A stretch of 64,000 bases of DNA, taken from assembly GCF_018619435.1 (NCBI RefSeq), contig NZ_JAHFZF010000015.1, positions 1 to 64,000 of the forward strand, in the 5' to 3' direction. The DNA is from Rhodoferax sp. U11-2br. GTDB taxonomy: Bacteria; Pseudomonadota; Gammaproteobacteria; Burkholderiales; Burkholderiaceae_C. Below, piece by piece: positions 43,011-53,524 of the stretch; position 1 is the stretch's first letter; the number at the start of each line of letters is the position of its first letter. Below the pieces are notes generated by a model. That model made no database searches. It saw only the letters and a list, made by a program, of their open reading frames with translations, and was not told where the DNA came from. Made by a program: the position numbers and the translations under genes.

Positions 43011-45284
43011 TCAAGACACGCATGCACGGGCTGCGGTCCGAGGTCGCGGCTTGGCGCGGATGTCGGGTGTATTCACCACACCCGCGCCGCGCACCTCCAG
43101 CTGGATATTGTCAAGAACACAACCCCTGGCATCGGTGATCTGCACCAGGTGCCGACCGGGCCAGGGCAGCCACTGCGCTGAGGAGCCGCTAGCGAATACT
43201 TTGCCATCCACCAGCCAGCGCACCCCGCTACCCGTGGCGGTGAACGTGATACGTTGGTGGTTCGGTGGAATGTCGGGGTCCAGCGCAACGATGGTGCCGT
43301 TGGTGGGGTTGCTGATGCGCACACCGGAGGGATTGGCAGTCTTTAAGTCATTTTGACCCGTATACCTTGTTTTATATGGTTTTATTGCTTCGTTATCAAT
43401 AGCGAAGTGGGTTTGTTGTGTGCCTTGGATAAACCATTCTGAGCGGGCTGCCTCCAGCGGCAAAGCGTTGCGGGTGTTGGCATTGGGTTCTGCAAACTGC
43501 ACCGGCACTTGCACCACACCTGCGGGTGGTTTTGGTGCGTGGCTGGGCTGGGTTTGGTGCAGGTAATGCATCACCGCAGCCCAGATCGGCGCTGCGCCAG
43601 AGGTGCCGCTCACGTCCCACATCGGTGCGCCGCTGGCGTTGCCCACCCACACGCCAACGGTGTAGCGTTGTGAATAACCGAGCGCCCAGTTGTCGCGCAT
43701 GTCTTTGCTGGTGCCGGTTTTGACCGCGCTCCAGAAGCGCGTGGCCAGGATGCTGTCAGAGCCAAAGGTGCGGGCGCGTGCCAGTGGGTCACTCAAGATG
43801 TCGCTCACGATGAAGGCGGCGCGTGGGTCTAGCGCTGATCGCATCGTGGGTTTGGTCCCCGGCAGCAGTGACGTGGCACTGAATTGCCCACCATTGGCCA
43901 GCGTGCGGTAGGTGTTGGTCAGCGACAGCAGCGACACCTCGGCACTACCCAGTGCCAGGCTGTAGCCGTAGTAGTCGCCGCTTTCCTTCAAGGGCAGGCC
44001 GAGCCTGACCAACTGCTTGAAAAAGGCGTCGGGTGACACCATGACCAGCGTGCGCACGGCGGGCACATTCAGCGACGCACCCAGCGCGGTGCGCGCTGAC
44101 ACCCAGCCTTTGAACTGGTGGTCGTAGTTTTGCGGAATGTAGAGCCCGCTGGTGGTCTGGATTTGGGCGGCCGAGTCTTCCAGCAGGGTGGCTGCGGTGA
44201 TGCGCCGCTCGGCCATGGCTTGCGCGTACAAAAACGGTTTGAGGGTGCTGCCGGGCTGGCGCAGCGCGGTAACGCCATCAACCTCGGCGGCGTTGCTCAA
44301 CTCGCCCGACGAGCCCACCCAGGCCAGCACCTGGCCGCTGGCGTTGTCCAGCACCACTAACGCGCCGTCCTCGACATGGCGGCTGACAAGTTCGCGCAAA
44401 TGTTGTTGCAGCGTTTGCACTGCAAAACGTTGCAGCGGGGCAGACAAGCTGGTGGTGATGCGGGTCGGCGCTGTTTGGCCCACGGCGTCGCGCAGCACTT
44501 GGCGTGCAGCGTGTGGTGCAACACCTTCGCTGGCACCATAGTCGCGTCGTTGCAGGGCGCCCGTGGTGAACATCTCCAGTGCGTCGCAAGAGGCGGGTGC
44601 ATCGCTGTTGTGCAAAGCTTTTAATACCCCACAAGCGCGTTGTGCCACCAGCTTTGGGGCGGCATTGGGCGCACGCACCAGCGCGGTTGCCACGGCGGCC
44701 TCACGCTCGTCCAGACCGTGCGCGGCTTTGCCAAACAAGGTCTGGCTCAGGGCGTCGATACCCACCAACTCACCCTTGAGCGGCACCAGGTTCAGATAGG
44801 CCTCCAGAATCTGGTCTTTGCGCCAGCTGCGCTCCAGCCACTGGGCAGAGATGGTTTGCTGCACCTTTTGAAGCACACTGCGGCCGCCAGCGCTGCGCTT
44901 AAGGTCATCGTCCAGCAAGCCCGCGAGCTGCATGGTGAGGGTGGAGGCGCCGCGCGTTTTGGTGTTCCACAGATTGGCCCAGGCGGCGGCTGACACTGCT
45001 TGCCAGTCGACGCCGCTGTGTTCATAAAAACGTTTGTCTTCTGACAAAACCAGCGCAGTGCGCATGGCCGGCGAGATATCGGACAGGGCCAGCCATTGGC
45101 CGCGCCGCGCGGTAGCGTCTGTGCGCACACGCTGCAGCAGTTGACCATGGCGGTCGAGGATCTGCGTGTCAGACGGTTTCCAGGATGCTTTTACATCATT
45201 AAAACTGCTTGTAGCCCAGGAAATATGAGGGCAGATAGCTATTGAGAAAATAGCGACGCAGCGGGCAATGTGCAAGGGCTTCAC
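43011..45284 (-). CDS. pbpC: Penicillin-binding protein 1C (transglycosylase/transpeptidase)
   Basis: 757 aa bifunctional peptidoglycan synthase. Glycosyltransferase motifs EDKRFYEHSGVD and GASTLTMQLAG. Transpeptidase motifs STLK (in RQPGSTLKPFLYA), SLN and KTGTSKD. A C-terminal BiPBP_C domain (about 660-745) carries SNPTNGTIVALDPDIPP. The N-terminal hydrophobic anchor (about 6-26) is short and coincides with repeat copy E. It follows the macroglobulin gene by 52 bases on the same strand, as in E. coli yfhM-pbpC, where the pair is thought to defend and repair the envelope. Confidence 0.94.
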   Translation of the reverse strand: MKPLHIARCVAIFSIAICPHISWATSSFNDVKASWKPSDTQILDRHGQLLQRVRTDATARRGQWLALSDISPAMRTALVLSEDKRFYEHSGVDWQAVSAAAWANLWNTKTRGASTLTMQLAGLLDDDLKRSAGGRSVLQKVQQTISAQWLERSWRKDQILEAYLNLVPLKGELVGIDALSQTLFGKAAHGLDEREAAVATALVRAPNAAPKLVAQRACGVLKALHNSDAPASCDALEMFTTGALQRRDYGASEGVAPHAARQVLRDAVGQTAPTRITTSLSAPLQRFAVQTLQQHLRELVSRHVEDGALVVLDNASGQVLAWVGSSGELSNAAEVDGVTALRQPGSTLKPFLYAQAMAERRITAATLLEDSAAQIQTTSGLYIPQNYDHQFKGWVSARTALGASLNVPAVRTLVMVSPDAFFKQLVRLGLPLKESGDYYGYSLALGSAEVSLLSLTNTYRTLANGGQFSATSLLPGTKPTMRSALDPRAAFIVSDILSDPLARARTFGSDSILATRFWSAVKTGTSKDMRDNWALGYSQRYTVGVWVGNASGAPMWDVSGTSGAAPIWAAVMHYLHQTQPSHAPKPPAGVVQVPVQFAEPNANTRNALPLEAARSEWFIQGTQQTHFAIDNEAIKPYKTRYTGQNDLKTANPSGVRISNPTNGTIVALDPDIPPNHQRITFTATGSGVRWLVDGKVFASGSSAQWLPWPGRHLVQITDARGCVLDNIQLEVRGAGVVNTPDIRAKPRPRTAARACVS
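43345..43425 (-). other. AT-rich patch inside pbpC
   Basis: Codons for DNEAIKPYKTRYTGQND use A/T-ending triplets (ATA, AAA, ACA, TAT) unlike the surrounding GC-rich gene. The segment joins the transpeptidase domain to the C-terminal BiPBP_C domain. It may be a poorly constrained linker or inserted sequence. It does not match the dispersed repeat. Confidence 0.45.
45207..45244 (+). repeat. Dispersed palindromic repeat, copy E, inside the PbpC N-terminal anchor
   Basis: GCTTGTAGCCCAGG ... TGAGGGCAGATAGCTATTGA in the copy A orientation. On the gene strand it is read as SIAICPHISWATS, residues 14-26, in the same frame as copy J in LolA (LIAIGAGNTWAGG). Confidence 0.65.
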
Positions 45285-45336
45285 GATGGCAAGAGCTGCT
45301 GCATGTTGAGCAAATGCCAGGCCCTCAAAGGCCTTG

Positions 45337-48300
45337 TCACTTGCCTGCCTCCACCTTCACCCGCGCATTCGGGGTTTCGCCAAACATCTCTGGCGCGTAC
45401 ATCGCTTCGACGCGTGAGGGCGGCAGCGAGAACTCGCCGACGTTGTTCAGGCGGAGGGTGTAGGCCATCTTGACCGTGCCCTTGGGCAGAAACTGGTAGT
45501 AGCTGCGGAAGGATTCGAAGCTGCGTTCTTCAAACGCGGGCCAGCCGTCGCCTTCGCTCTTTTCGCCCTGCGTGGCGATTTCGCTGTCACGACCCAGGCC
45601 ACTGCCCAGAATGGTCGCACCGCCGGGTACCGGGTCGGTGATCACAGCCCAGCTCATGTCCGCGTTGGCGGTGACTTCCAGCGTGATGCGCAACACATCA
45701 CCGCGGGTGTAGCTGCCCGCAGGCAGGCCCTTGTTGGCCTGCTCGACTGGGGTGATGGTTTTCTTGATCTGGTATCCGGCAAAAAACGGCTCTTTGAGCG
45801 CAATGGCGGCCACCGACTGCAGCGTCAGCCACGGTTTGCCAGGGCCTTGATGCGCCACGCTCAGCACCTCCTTATCGGCCGTTTTGCCCCAGGGCAGGAA
45901 CATGCTGTTGTTCTTCAGATTGCCGGGCGCTGCAGGCGCGCCAAACCAGCTGGAAAGATGTGCCGCGCCAGCCGCGTTGTTGGCCTGGAAGCGTTCAACC
46001 TTGTTCCAGTCCACGCTGGCGGCGTTGGTGCCCATGCTGGCCTTGGTGGTGCCGGAGACGGGCGTGGCTTCAAATTTGGCCGAGAACTTCTCCAGCGCCA
46101 GACCGCCCCACAGGTTGGCGGTGGTGGTGTGCCAGGCACCGTTTTGCTGGCGTGCAATAAAGCCGTTGGCCAGGCGGCCCATGTCGTCTTGCCAGGCCGG
46201 GTCACTCATCACCGCCAGCATCAGTCGTGCAGTATTGACGTCGCCGTTTTGCATCAGCCACCACCAGTAGTCGTCACGTTCGGTGCTGAAGACCATTTTG
46301 GTGCCCTGGTAGCTGATGCGTGCGCGCAGGATCTGGTTGGCCTCTGCCAGACGTTTGTCGTGGTCAGGCACATCCGGCACACGTTTCAAGATGTTCAGCC
46401 AGTCGATCACCGCGTGGGTGGGCCACTGATTGGGCGCGATGGTGATGCTGCCCAGCATGCGGCCCTGCGCTTTGCCGTAGCGCGACAGCGCCTCAATCGC
46501 CGCAAGTTTGCGCACGTCCAGGTCTTTGCGTGGGCTCCAGAAGTTGCGCTGGATCTTTCCCTCCACAAAGTTGATCAAACCACGTTCCATCGGGGCACGT
46601 GCATCGTCGCTCAAGGCAAATGCGGGGTCGATGTCGGCGGCCTCCTGGGTGGCGGCCAGCAGGTAGGCGGTGAGGGTGTCGCTGCCGTGATCGGCCTCGC
46701 CATCACGCGGCGGGAAGTAGCTGGCCAGGCCGTCGCGGTCCAGGTAGCTGGGCAGCTGCGCCAACACGGTTTGCCACAGTTTGCCGTCACGCAGGCCGAC
46801 CGCCTTGCTGGTTTTTTGCTCGAGGCAGGTAAACGGGTAGTTGGCAAACCAGTCTTTCACACCTGGCAACCCCTCGGCCAGCTTGGGTTGCAGCGACATC
46901 TTCAGACCACCGCGTCCAGGCAAGGCATCGGCGGGTGGAGCCACATCCAGCGTCAAGGCCTTGTCGATCTGCACCAGCGTGGCCTGTTGCACGGTGAGTG
47001 GCACGGCCGGGATGATGCGCTGGCTGCTCTTGAGGGCATCACGCGCGCCGCTGAGGGTGTCTTTGGCCTCGATCTCCCACAGGATGGCCTCCGAGCGGGT
47101 TTGCGCTAGCTGCGCCGGGGCTTTTACCGTCCATATGACCTCACGAGCCTCTAGCCCAGGTATGTCAAGGGTTTGCTGCTCTAAATTCAGGAGAGTGGCG
47201 CGTGGCGTCACCTGCACCTTCATGGTTTGCTTGGTGGTGTTGCGCAGCGTGATCTGGGCGCGGTACACATCGTCTTCACGCACCAGCGGTGGCAGGCCGC
47301 TGATGATTTGTAAGTCTTGTGTGGCGCGGATGCTGGTGCTGCCGGTGCCAAACAGACCGGTGCTCGCATCGGCCACGGCAACAATTTTGAACGTGGTCAG
47401 CGCGTCGTTGAGGGGTACGGTTACCGTGGCGTTGCCGTTGGCATCGAGCTTGATACTCGGGTTCCACAGCAGCAAGGTGTCGAGCAGCTCACGTGTGCCG
47501 CTGTGTCCACCACCGCCACCCGCTGGCACGGCTTTGCGGCCATAGTGGCGCCGGCCAATGATTTCCATCTGAGCCGTCGACGTTTCCACACCCCAGCTGC
47601 GGCGCTGCAACATCGCGTCGAGCAGGTTCCAACTGCTGTTGGGCATCAGCTCCAGCAGGGCTTGGTCCACCGCGGCCAGCGCGACTTCGGCGTTGGCAGC
47701 AGGCTGGCCGTTGGGCAATTTGACGTTGATCGTCACTTTGGCCTGGCTGCGCACCGCGTAGCTTTCTTTGTCGGTCTTGACACTGACCGCCAGCTGGTGT
47801 GCTTGGGTGCCAACGCGGATCTCCGCCACACCCAGGCGGAAGGCCGGTTTGCTCAAATCGACCAGCGCGGTGGGGGCGACGTATTCACGGCCTTCGTACC
47901 AAAAGGACGTCCACCATTCACGCGGTGCCTTGTAGCCCCAGGTGAAAAAGCTGTACCAAGGCACCTCGCGCAGGCGCCCACGCAGGGCCAACACACTCAC
48001 ATACACATTGGGGCCCCAGCCCTCTTTGATCTTGAGTTCCACCGTTGGGTCCTGGCCGTTCAAGGTCACCACCTCAGTTTGCAGGATGCCTTCGCGTTCC
48101 ACCGCGACCAGCGCGGTGGCAAACCGGAACGGCATACGCACCTGGAATTTGGCGGTGTCACCGGGCTGGTAGCTCTTTTTTTCAGGCAGCAGGTCGATGC
48201 GGTCGGTGTTTTCGCCACCAAACCACAACTCACCTTGTTTGGTGACATACACGCTGGAGGCGGCCTGGATGTTATTGCCAGCGCTGTCACGTGCCGTGAC

Positions 48301-51300
48301 AACCAATTCCACTTCACCGGCTTCGTTCAGACTGGTGTCACATAACAACAGACCGCGTGCATCACTTTTGCCGCTGCAGACGCTGCCCAGATCTTTCAGG
48401 CGGGTCTGGTTGTCATAGGTGTAAAAGCCACCGACCATGCGTTTGCGGCTGGTGGTGGTGATGCGGGCAATGGCTTTGACCTCCAGCGCCACGTCGGCCT
48501 GGGGTTTGCCGCTCAGGTCAAGTGCCAGCGCCTGGAATTTGATTTTTTGACTGCTGGACACCCAGCCCTCGGTCTTGATGCCCGCCACCACGCTGGCCGG
48601 CCACAGCGTTTGGGTGCTGCGCAGGGTTTGCACCTCGCCATTGGGGTCGGCGTAGCTGGCTTCCAGCAGCAGGTCTTGTGGCTGGCGGCTGCTGGGCACC
48701 GGGTCGATGCTGAGTTTGCCTGCGCCGTTTTTGTCCAGGATCAGTGGCAGTTTGTCGGCGATCACCTTGGCATCCTGGCCGGTGTTGGTTTCTTCCTCGT
48801 CGCGGCTGGCTGTGGTGTTGCCTTGTGGCGGCGCGAAGCTGAAGCCCTCAAAGTCGCTGAAACTCACCGCTTTGCTGCGCACCAGGGCCGACACACGCAC
48901 CGGCAGCTTGCTGGCGCCGCCACCCGAGACGTAATTCACCTGCACGTCCACTGGCACAAGCTTGGCATTGACCAATGGTTTTTTCTCGCTGGGGGTGATG
49001 CGACCCTCCAGCACCGGCAGGCGGAATTCCTCCACACGGAACTGGCCGCTGTCAAAGCTTTGGTGGTGGTCACCGCCGCGCAATGTCACTTCATAGACCC
49101 CCAGTTTGGCCGCTGGCGGGATCGCAAACGTGCTCTCGGCGCTCTGGCCGCCGGTGGCGGTTTTGCGCCAGACCAGGGGCTGGCTGTACTGCTGGCCGCT
49201 GCCCACATGGGTGATCACCAGGGTGTCGGGCTGGTTGCTGGCCAGGCCAAAACCTTGTGATGTTTCGCTGCGCAACAGGTGTTTCATCGACAGAGTTTCA
49301 CCGGCGCGCAACAAGCTGCGGTCAAAAATGGTGTGGGCGCGCTCATCGGGCTGGGCCTCAGAGCTGGTGGGCAGGTTGAAGCGCCAGGGTTCGATGCCTT
49401 TGTTCCAGTCGCTCCAGGTGAAGGCCATGTCCAGCACACCGGCCTGTTGGGCGCGGGCGCTGACAAAGTAGGCGTTGTTGTAGCCCTCGTCACCGCTGCA
49501 CACCGGTGCGCGCGGGCTGATGCCGGTGAAGCTGGCAATGCCTTGTGCATTGCTGGTGGCTGTGGCCACTTCGCGACCGTGGCAGTCAGACACCACCACC
49601 CGCGCGTTGGCCACGGGTGTGCCCTTGTCGAGTGTGGTGACCCAGGCCAACGCGTTTTCGCGGCCCAGTTTGAAGTGCACACCCAGGTTGGTCACCAGCG
49701 CCGAGGTGCGTACATACATGGTGCGCTTGGCGCCATAACGTTCGTCCAACAGGGACTCACCCAGCTTGGGTGACGCGACTTCCACCACATGGAAGCCGGG
49801 GCTCAAGGGAATACCCACCACCTCAAACGGACGCGGGTCGTTGTTGGTCGGTTTGGGCAAGTCCAGTGTCTTGACGCCAGCGTGCCCTTGCAGCAAGGAC
49901 ACCATGCGGGTCTGCACCTCGCTGTTTTTTGGATCACCTGGTAGCTGAGGCAGCGGCGTGTGAATGTCCTTTGTGGCCTGCTTGCGCGACACGTTGTAGC
50001 CGTCGTAGCGCTGCACTTTTCTGAACCAGGCAATGATGTCTGCATCCGACGTGGGGTTGAGGTCGCTGACTTTGCCTGTGCTCGGCTGGCCGCCTGGGCT
50101 CAAGGCCTTGACCGACAGGTTGGCTTCCACACGGCGCAGTGTGATCGGCAGCATGGCCAGACCATCCGGCTCGGCGAAGCGTTCCAAGATGCCAAAAGGC
50201 GCGGCGGCAAATTTGGCAAGCGGTGGCATGGGCCCGGTGGCCACCTTGAGCGGGAAGCTGTCGGCATTCCGCAGGGTACGACCCGACGCGTCTTGAAAGC
50301 CGTTGGGCAACACCACTGAGAACGCGGTCAGCTCCGGCAGCATGGGTTTGAAGCTGATGCTGCTGACCACGCTGTCGTCGTCACCTTCTTGCTCGTCAAA
50401 ACTGGGTTTGAACGTGTCTTTGGCCGATGTCAGGCGGATGCCCTCGAGCAGCTTGCGCGCCACCGGCGCATTGAAACTCAGGCGCAGCGGGCGTATCGGC
50501 AGGCAGGCCGACTGTGCGTTTTCACGCTCACACGTCAGGCTGGCGGCAAACGGCTCGCGCACCTGGAACACAAAGCGCGACTCCACTGAGTTGACAACGC
50601 CCTTGGCCATGCCGGTAGCGCCTGGACTCGCCACCCCCTTGCCGTACACCAGTGTGACTTTTGCGCCTGGTGTGAGGCGCCGGTTGCAGGCCAGCGTGAC
50701 AAAGCTCAAGGGGTCGCGTGCCGTCTGCTCATCCAGGCCTTGGGAGGTCAGCAAGGCCTCGCGGTCTTTGCCGCTGATCAGCCGCACGGCCAGGCGTTCA
50801 CCAACGCCATCGGCGCTGCACCACAGGTTGGCCTGCAGACTGGCCAGCGTGGCGGGGCCGCTGAGCTGCAGGATGAAAAATTGCTCCTCGTCGATGCGTG
50901 AGCTGGGGCTTGGCTGGATGCTGCGTACAAACGGACCGCCACTATTAAAGTGGTAGCTATCAGCCCTTGTGATAACTTGGCCAGAGGCCGATTTGATTTC
51001 TTTTTTGAGCTGAGCGGAGCAGCTTACGCCCGGTGGTAGATCGGCCGCCAGGTCGAAAACCCACTGCCGGTCAGTGAGCCAGCGCCCCGTGCCTTGGCTG
51101 GCTTGGGCATCACTGCAACGCAGATCAAGCGGTGCGCCGGCTTTGGGGTCGCCGAAGTTGACAACCGCAGCATCAAACTTCACCACCACCTGGTTGATGC
51201 GCGCCACTTCACCTTGTGGTGAGAAGCTGACCACCTGGAATGCGTGGCTGAAAACAGATGTTGCCAGCAGGCTGCCTGCTGCCAGGAGTTTGATGAGGTT

Positions 51301-51303
51301 CAC
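45337..51303 (-). CDS. Alpha-2-macroglobulin family protein
   Basis: 1988 aa bacterial alpha-2-macroglobulin, a periplasmic protease trap. The leader MNLIKLLAAGSLLATSVFS ends in SHA-FQ without a lipobox cysteine, so it would be soluble or otherwise anchored, unlike lipoprotein YfhM. Macroglobulin domains follow, with the bait-region neighbourhood and the conserved GWVSSSQKIKFQALALDLSG stretch mid-protein. The thioester motif CLEQ (Cys at about 1493, in NYPFTCLEQKTS) is intact, followed by the alpha-helical thioester domain and a receptor-like C-terminus. Two repeat copies (F, G) lie inside. Operon with pbpC. Confidence 0.94.
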   Translation of the reverse strand: MNLIKLLAAGSLLATSVFSHAFQVVSFSPQGEVARINQVVVKFDAAVVNFGDPKAGAPLDLRCSDAQASQGTGRWLTDRQWVFDLAADLPPGVSCSAQLKKEIKSASGQVITRADSYHFNSGGPFVRSIQPSPSSRIDEEQFFILQLSGPATLASLQANLWCSADGVGERLAVRLISGKDREALLTSQGLDEQTARDPLSFVTLACNRRLTPGAKVTLVYGKGVASPGATGMAKGVVNSVESRFVFQVREPFAASLTCERENAQSACLPIRPLRLSFNAPVARKLLEGIRLTSAKDTFKPSFDEQEGDDDSVVSSISFKPMLPELTAFSVVLPNGFQDASGRTLRNADSFPLKVATGPMPPLAKFAAAPFGILERFAEPDGLAMLPITLRRVEANLSVKALSPGGQPSTGKVSDLNPTSDADIIAWFRKVQRYDGYNVSRKQATKDIHTPLPQLPGDPKNSEVQTRMVSLLQGHAGVKTLDLPKPTNNDPRPFEVVGIPLSPGFHVVEVASPKLGESLLDERYGAKRTMYVRTSALVTNLGVHFKLGRENALAWVTTLDKGTPVANARVVVSDCHGREVATATSNAQGIASFTGISPRAPVCSGDEGYNNAYFVSARAQQAGVLDMAFTWSDWNKGIEPWRFNLPTSSEAQPDERAHTIFDRSLLRAGETLSMKHLLRSETSQGFGLASNQPDTLVITHVGSGQQYSQPLVWRKTATGGQSAESTFAIPPAAKLGVYEVTLRGGDHHQSFDSGQFRVEEFRLPVLEGRITPSEKKPLVNAKLVPVDVQVNYVSGGGASKLPVRVSALVRSKAVSFSDFEGFSFAPPQGNTTASRDEEETNTGQDAKVIADKLPLILDKNGAGKLSIDPVPSSRQPQDLLLEASYADPNGEVQTLRSTQTLWPASVVAGIKTEGWVSSSQKIKFQALALDLSGKPQADVALEVKAIARITTTSRKRMVGGFYTYDNQTRLKDLGSVCSGKSDARGLLLCDTSLNEAGEVELVVTARDSAGNNIQAASSVYVTKQGELWFGGENTDRIDLLPEKKSYQPGDTAKFQVRMPFRFATALVAVEREGILQTEVVTLNGQDPTVELKIKEGWGPNVYVSVLALRGRLREVPWYSFFTWGYKAPREWWTSFWYEGREYVAPTALVDLSKPAFRLGVAEIRVGTQAHQLAVSVKTDKESYAVRSQAKVTINVKLPNGQPAANAEVALAAVDQALLELMPNSSWNLLDAMLQRRSWGVETSTAQMEIIGRRHYGRKAVPAGGGGGHSGTRELLDTLLLWNPSIKLDANGNATVTVPLNDALTTFKIVAVADASTGLFGTGSTSIRATQDLQIISGLPPLVREDDVYRAQITLRNTTKQTMKVQVTPRATLLNLEQQTLDIPGLEAREVIWTVKAPAQLAQTRSEAILWEIEAKDTLSGARDALKSSQRIIPAVPLTVQQATLVQIDKALTLDVAPPADALPGRGGLKMSLQPKLAEGLPGVKDWFANYPFTCLEQKTSKAVGLRDGKLWQTVLAQLPSYLDRDGLASYFPPRDGEADHGSDTLTAYLLAATQEAADIDPAFALSDDARAPMERGLINFVEGKIQRNFWSPRKDLDVRKLAAIEALSRYGKAQGRMLGSITIAPNQWPTHAVIDWLNILKRVPDVPDHDKRLAEANQILRARISYQGTKMVFSTERDDYWWWLMQNGDVNTARLMLAVMSDPAWQDDMGRLANGFIARQQNGAWHTTTANLWGGLALEKFSAKFEATPVSGTTKASMGTNAASVDWNKVERFQANNAAGAAHLSSWFGAPAAPGNLKNNSMFLPWGKTADKEVLSVAHQGPGKPWLTLQSVAAIALKEPFFAGYQIKKTITPVEQANKGLPAGSYTRGDVLRITLEVTANADMSWAVITDPVPGGATILGSGLGRDSEIATQGEKSEGDGWPAFEERSFESFRSYYQFLPKGTVKMAYTLRLNNVGEFSLPPSRVEAMYAPEMFGETPNARVKVEAGK
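47145..47182 (+). repeat. Dispersed palindromic repeat, copy F, inside the macroglobulin gene
   Basis: GAGCCTCTAGCCCAGG ... GTCAAGGGTTTGCTGCT, copy A orientation. On the gene strand it is read as LEQQTLDIPGLEAR (about residues 1374-1387), in the frame shared with copies H and I. Confidence 0.6.
50953..50989 (-). repeat. Dispersed palindromic repeat, copy G, inside the macroglobulin gene
   Basis: On the minus strand GGCCTCTGGCC ... CACAAGGGCTGATAGCTAC, very close to copy A and in sense with the gene. Read as SASGQVITRADSYH near residues 105-117, in a beta-strand region before the first macroglobulin domains. Confidence 0.65.
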
Positions 51304-51344
51304 TGGGAGTCCTTAGAGTGCTCACTCATCCTAGCCCAAGCGAT

Positions 51345-51869
51345 TTACAACGCCTTTTGTACCAGGGCTCCTGTGTACAGGTAAGGCAGGCGAGGCATCC
51401 GGCCCGCTTCAACGCCACCTTTGTTCTCGACACTGATCGCCAGGCCCACCGCCTGCGACAGGATTTTGTCGCTGACCGGGACCTGCGCGGTTTTTAACTT
51501 GGTGGGCAAGACACCCAGAGACAGCGGGCGCCCCTCGCTGTCGAGTGCCCACAGTTGCATGCTGTCCTCTTGCCCTTCTTTGACGTCATTGAGGCGCTGC
51601 ACCTGCAGGTAAGCGTCTTGCAGGTCAAAACTCAGCAGCATCGCGGGCCGCTGCTTGTCATCGAGCAAGACCGACACGTATTTGATCTGCTGCGTGGTCT
51701 TGAGCTTGGTTTGTAAATGGCTGACCTGGGCCTTGAACTGCTCCATCATGCTGGCCATGGTGGCGGCCGCCACCGCCAACAGGATGACACAGGCAATCGT
51801 GGCTAGGCGCCAGCGTTGCAGCGTCCAGTTGTAGGGTTTGGGGGTGTTGTTGTCGGGGGTATCAGTCAT
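51345..51869 (-). CDS. Membrane protein with RskA-like anti-sigma C-terminal domain
   Basis: 174 aa. A short polar N-terminus (about 1-18), one transmembrane helix (about 21-42, LATIACVILLAVAAATMASM), then a periplasmic domain with MQLWALDSEGRPLSLGVLP, the characteristic phrase of the anti-sigma-K (RskA) C-terminal domain. The usual cytosolic zinc-type anti-sigma part is missing and no sigma factor gene adjoins. It may be a truncated or repurposed anti-sigma factor. Located 41 bases upstream of the macroglobulin gene in the reading direction opposite end, same strand, so co-transcription is possible. Confidence 0.7.
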   Translation of the reverse strand: MTDTPDNNTPKPYNWTLQRWRLATIACVILLAVAAATMASMMEQFKAQVSHLQTKLKTTQQIKYVSVLLDDKQRPAMLLSFDLQDAYLQVQRLNDVKEGQEDSMQLWALDSEGRPLSLGVLPTKLKTAQVPVSDKILSQAVGLAISVENKGGVEAGRMPRLPYLYTGALVQKAL

Positions 51870-51967
51870 GGGAAGGCTCGATCAAAGGTCAGGGGAGGGC
51901 GCAAGCCGCGCCCTGGACACATTAGACCGCAGCCCGGTGGCTGTGGTTGTTCGGGTGACCCGGCTGC

Positions 51968-53419
<1,452 letters not shown>

Positions 53420-53524
53420 GGTGTGTCAAGGGTGAGTAAACGGGAAGGTTAGGCGGGAGCTTGTGACCGGGAATCATCAATAATGGGCGGCGCAACCAAC
53501 CTGTCCGCCGCAATCCGCTGGTCA

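Noticed and set aside
45847..47109. 420-codon plus-strand frame inside the macroglobulin gene
   Set aside because: Antisense to a continuous 1988-codon frame carrying the thioester motif. Its residues look like reverse-complement noise.
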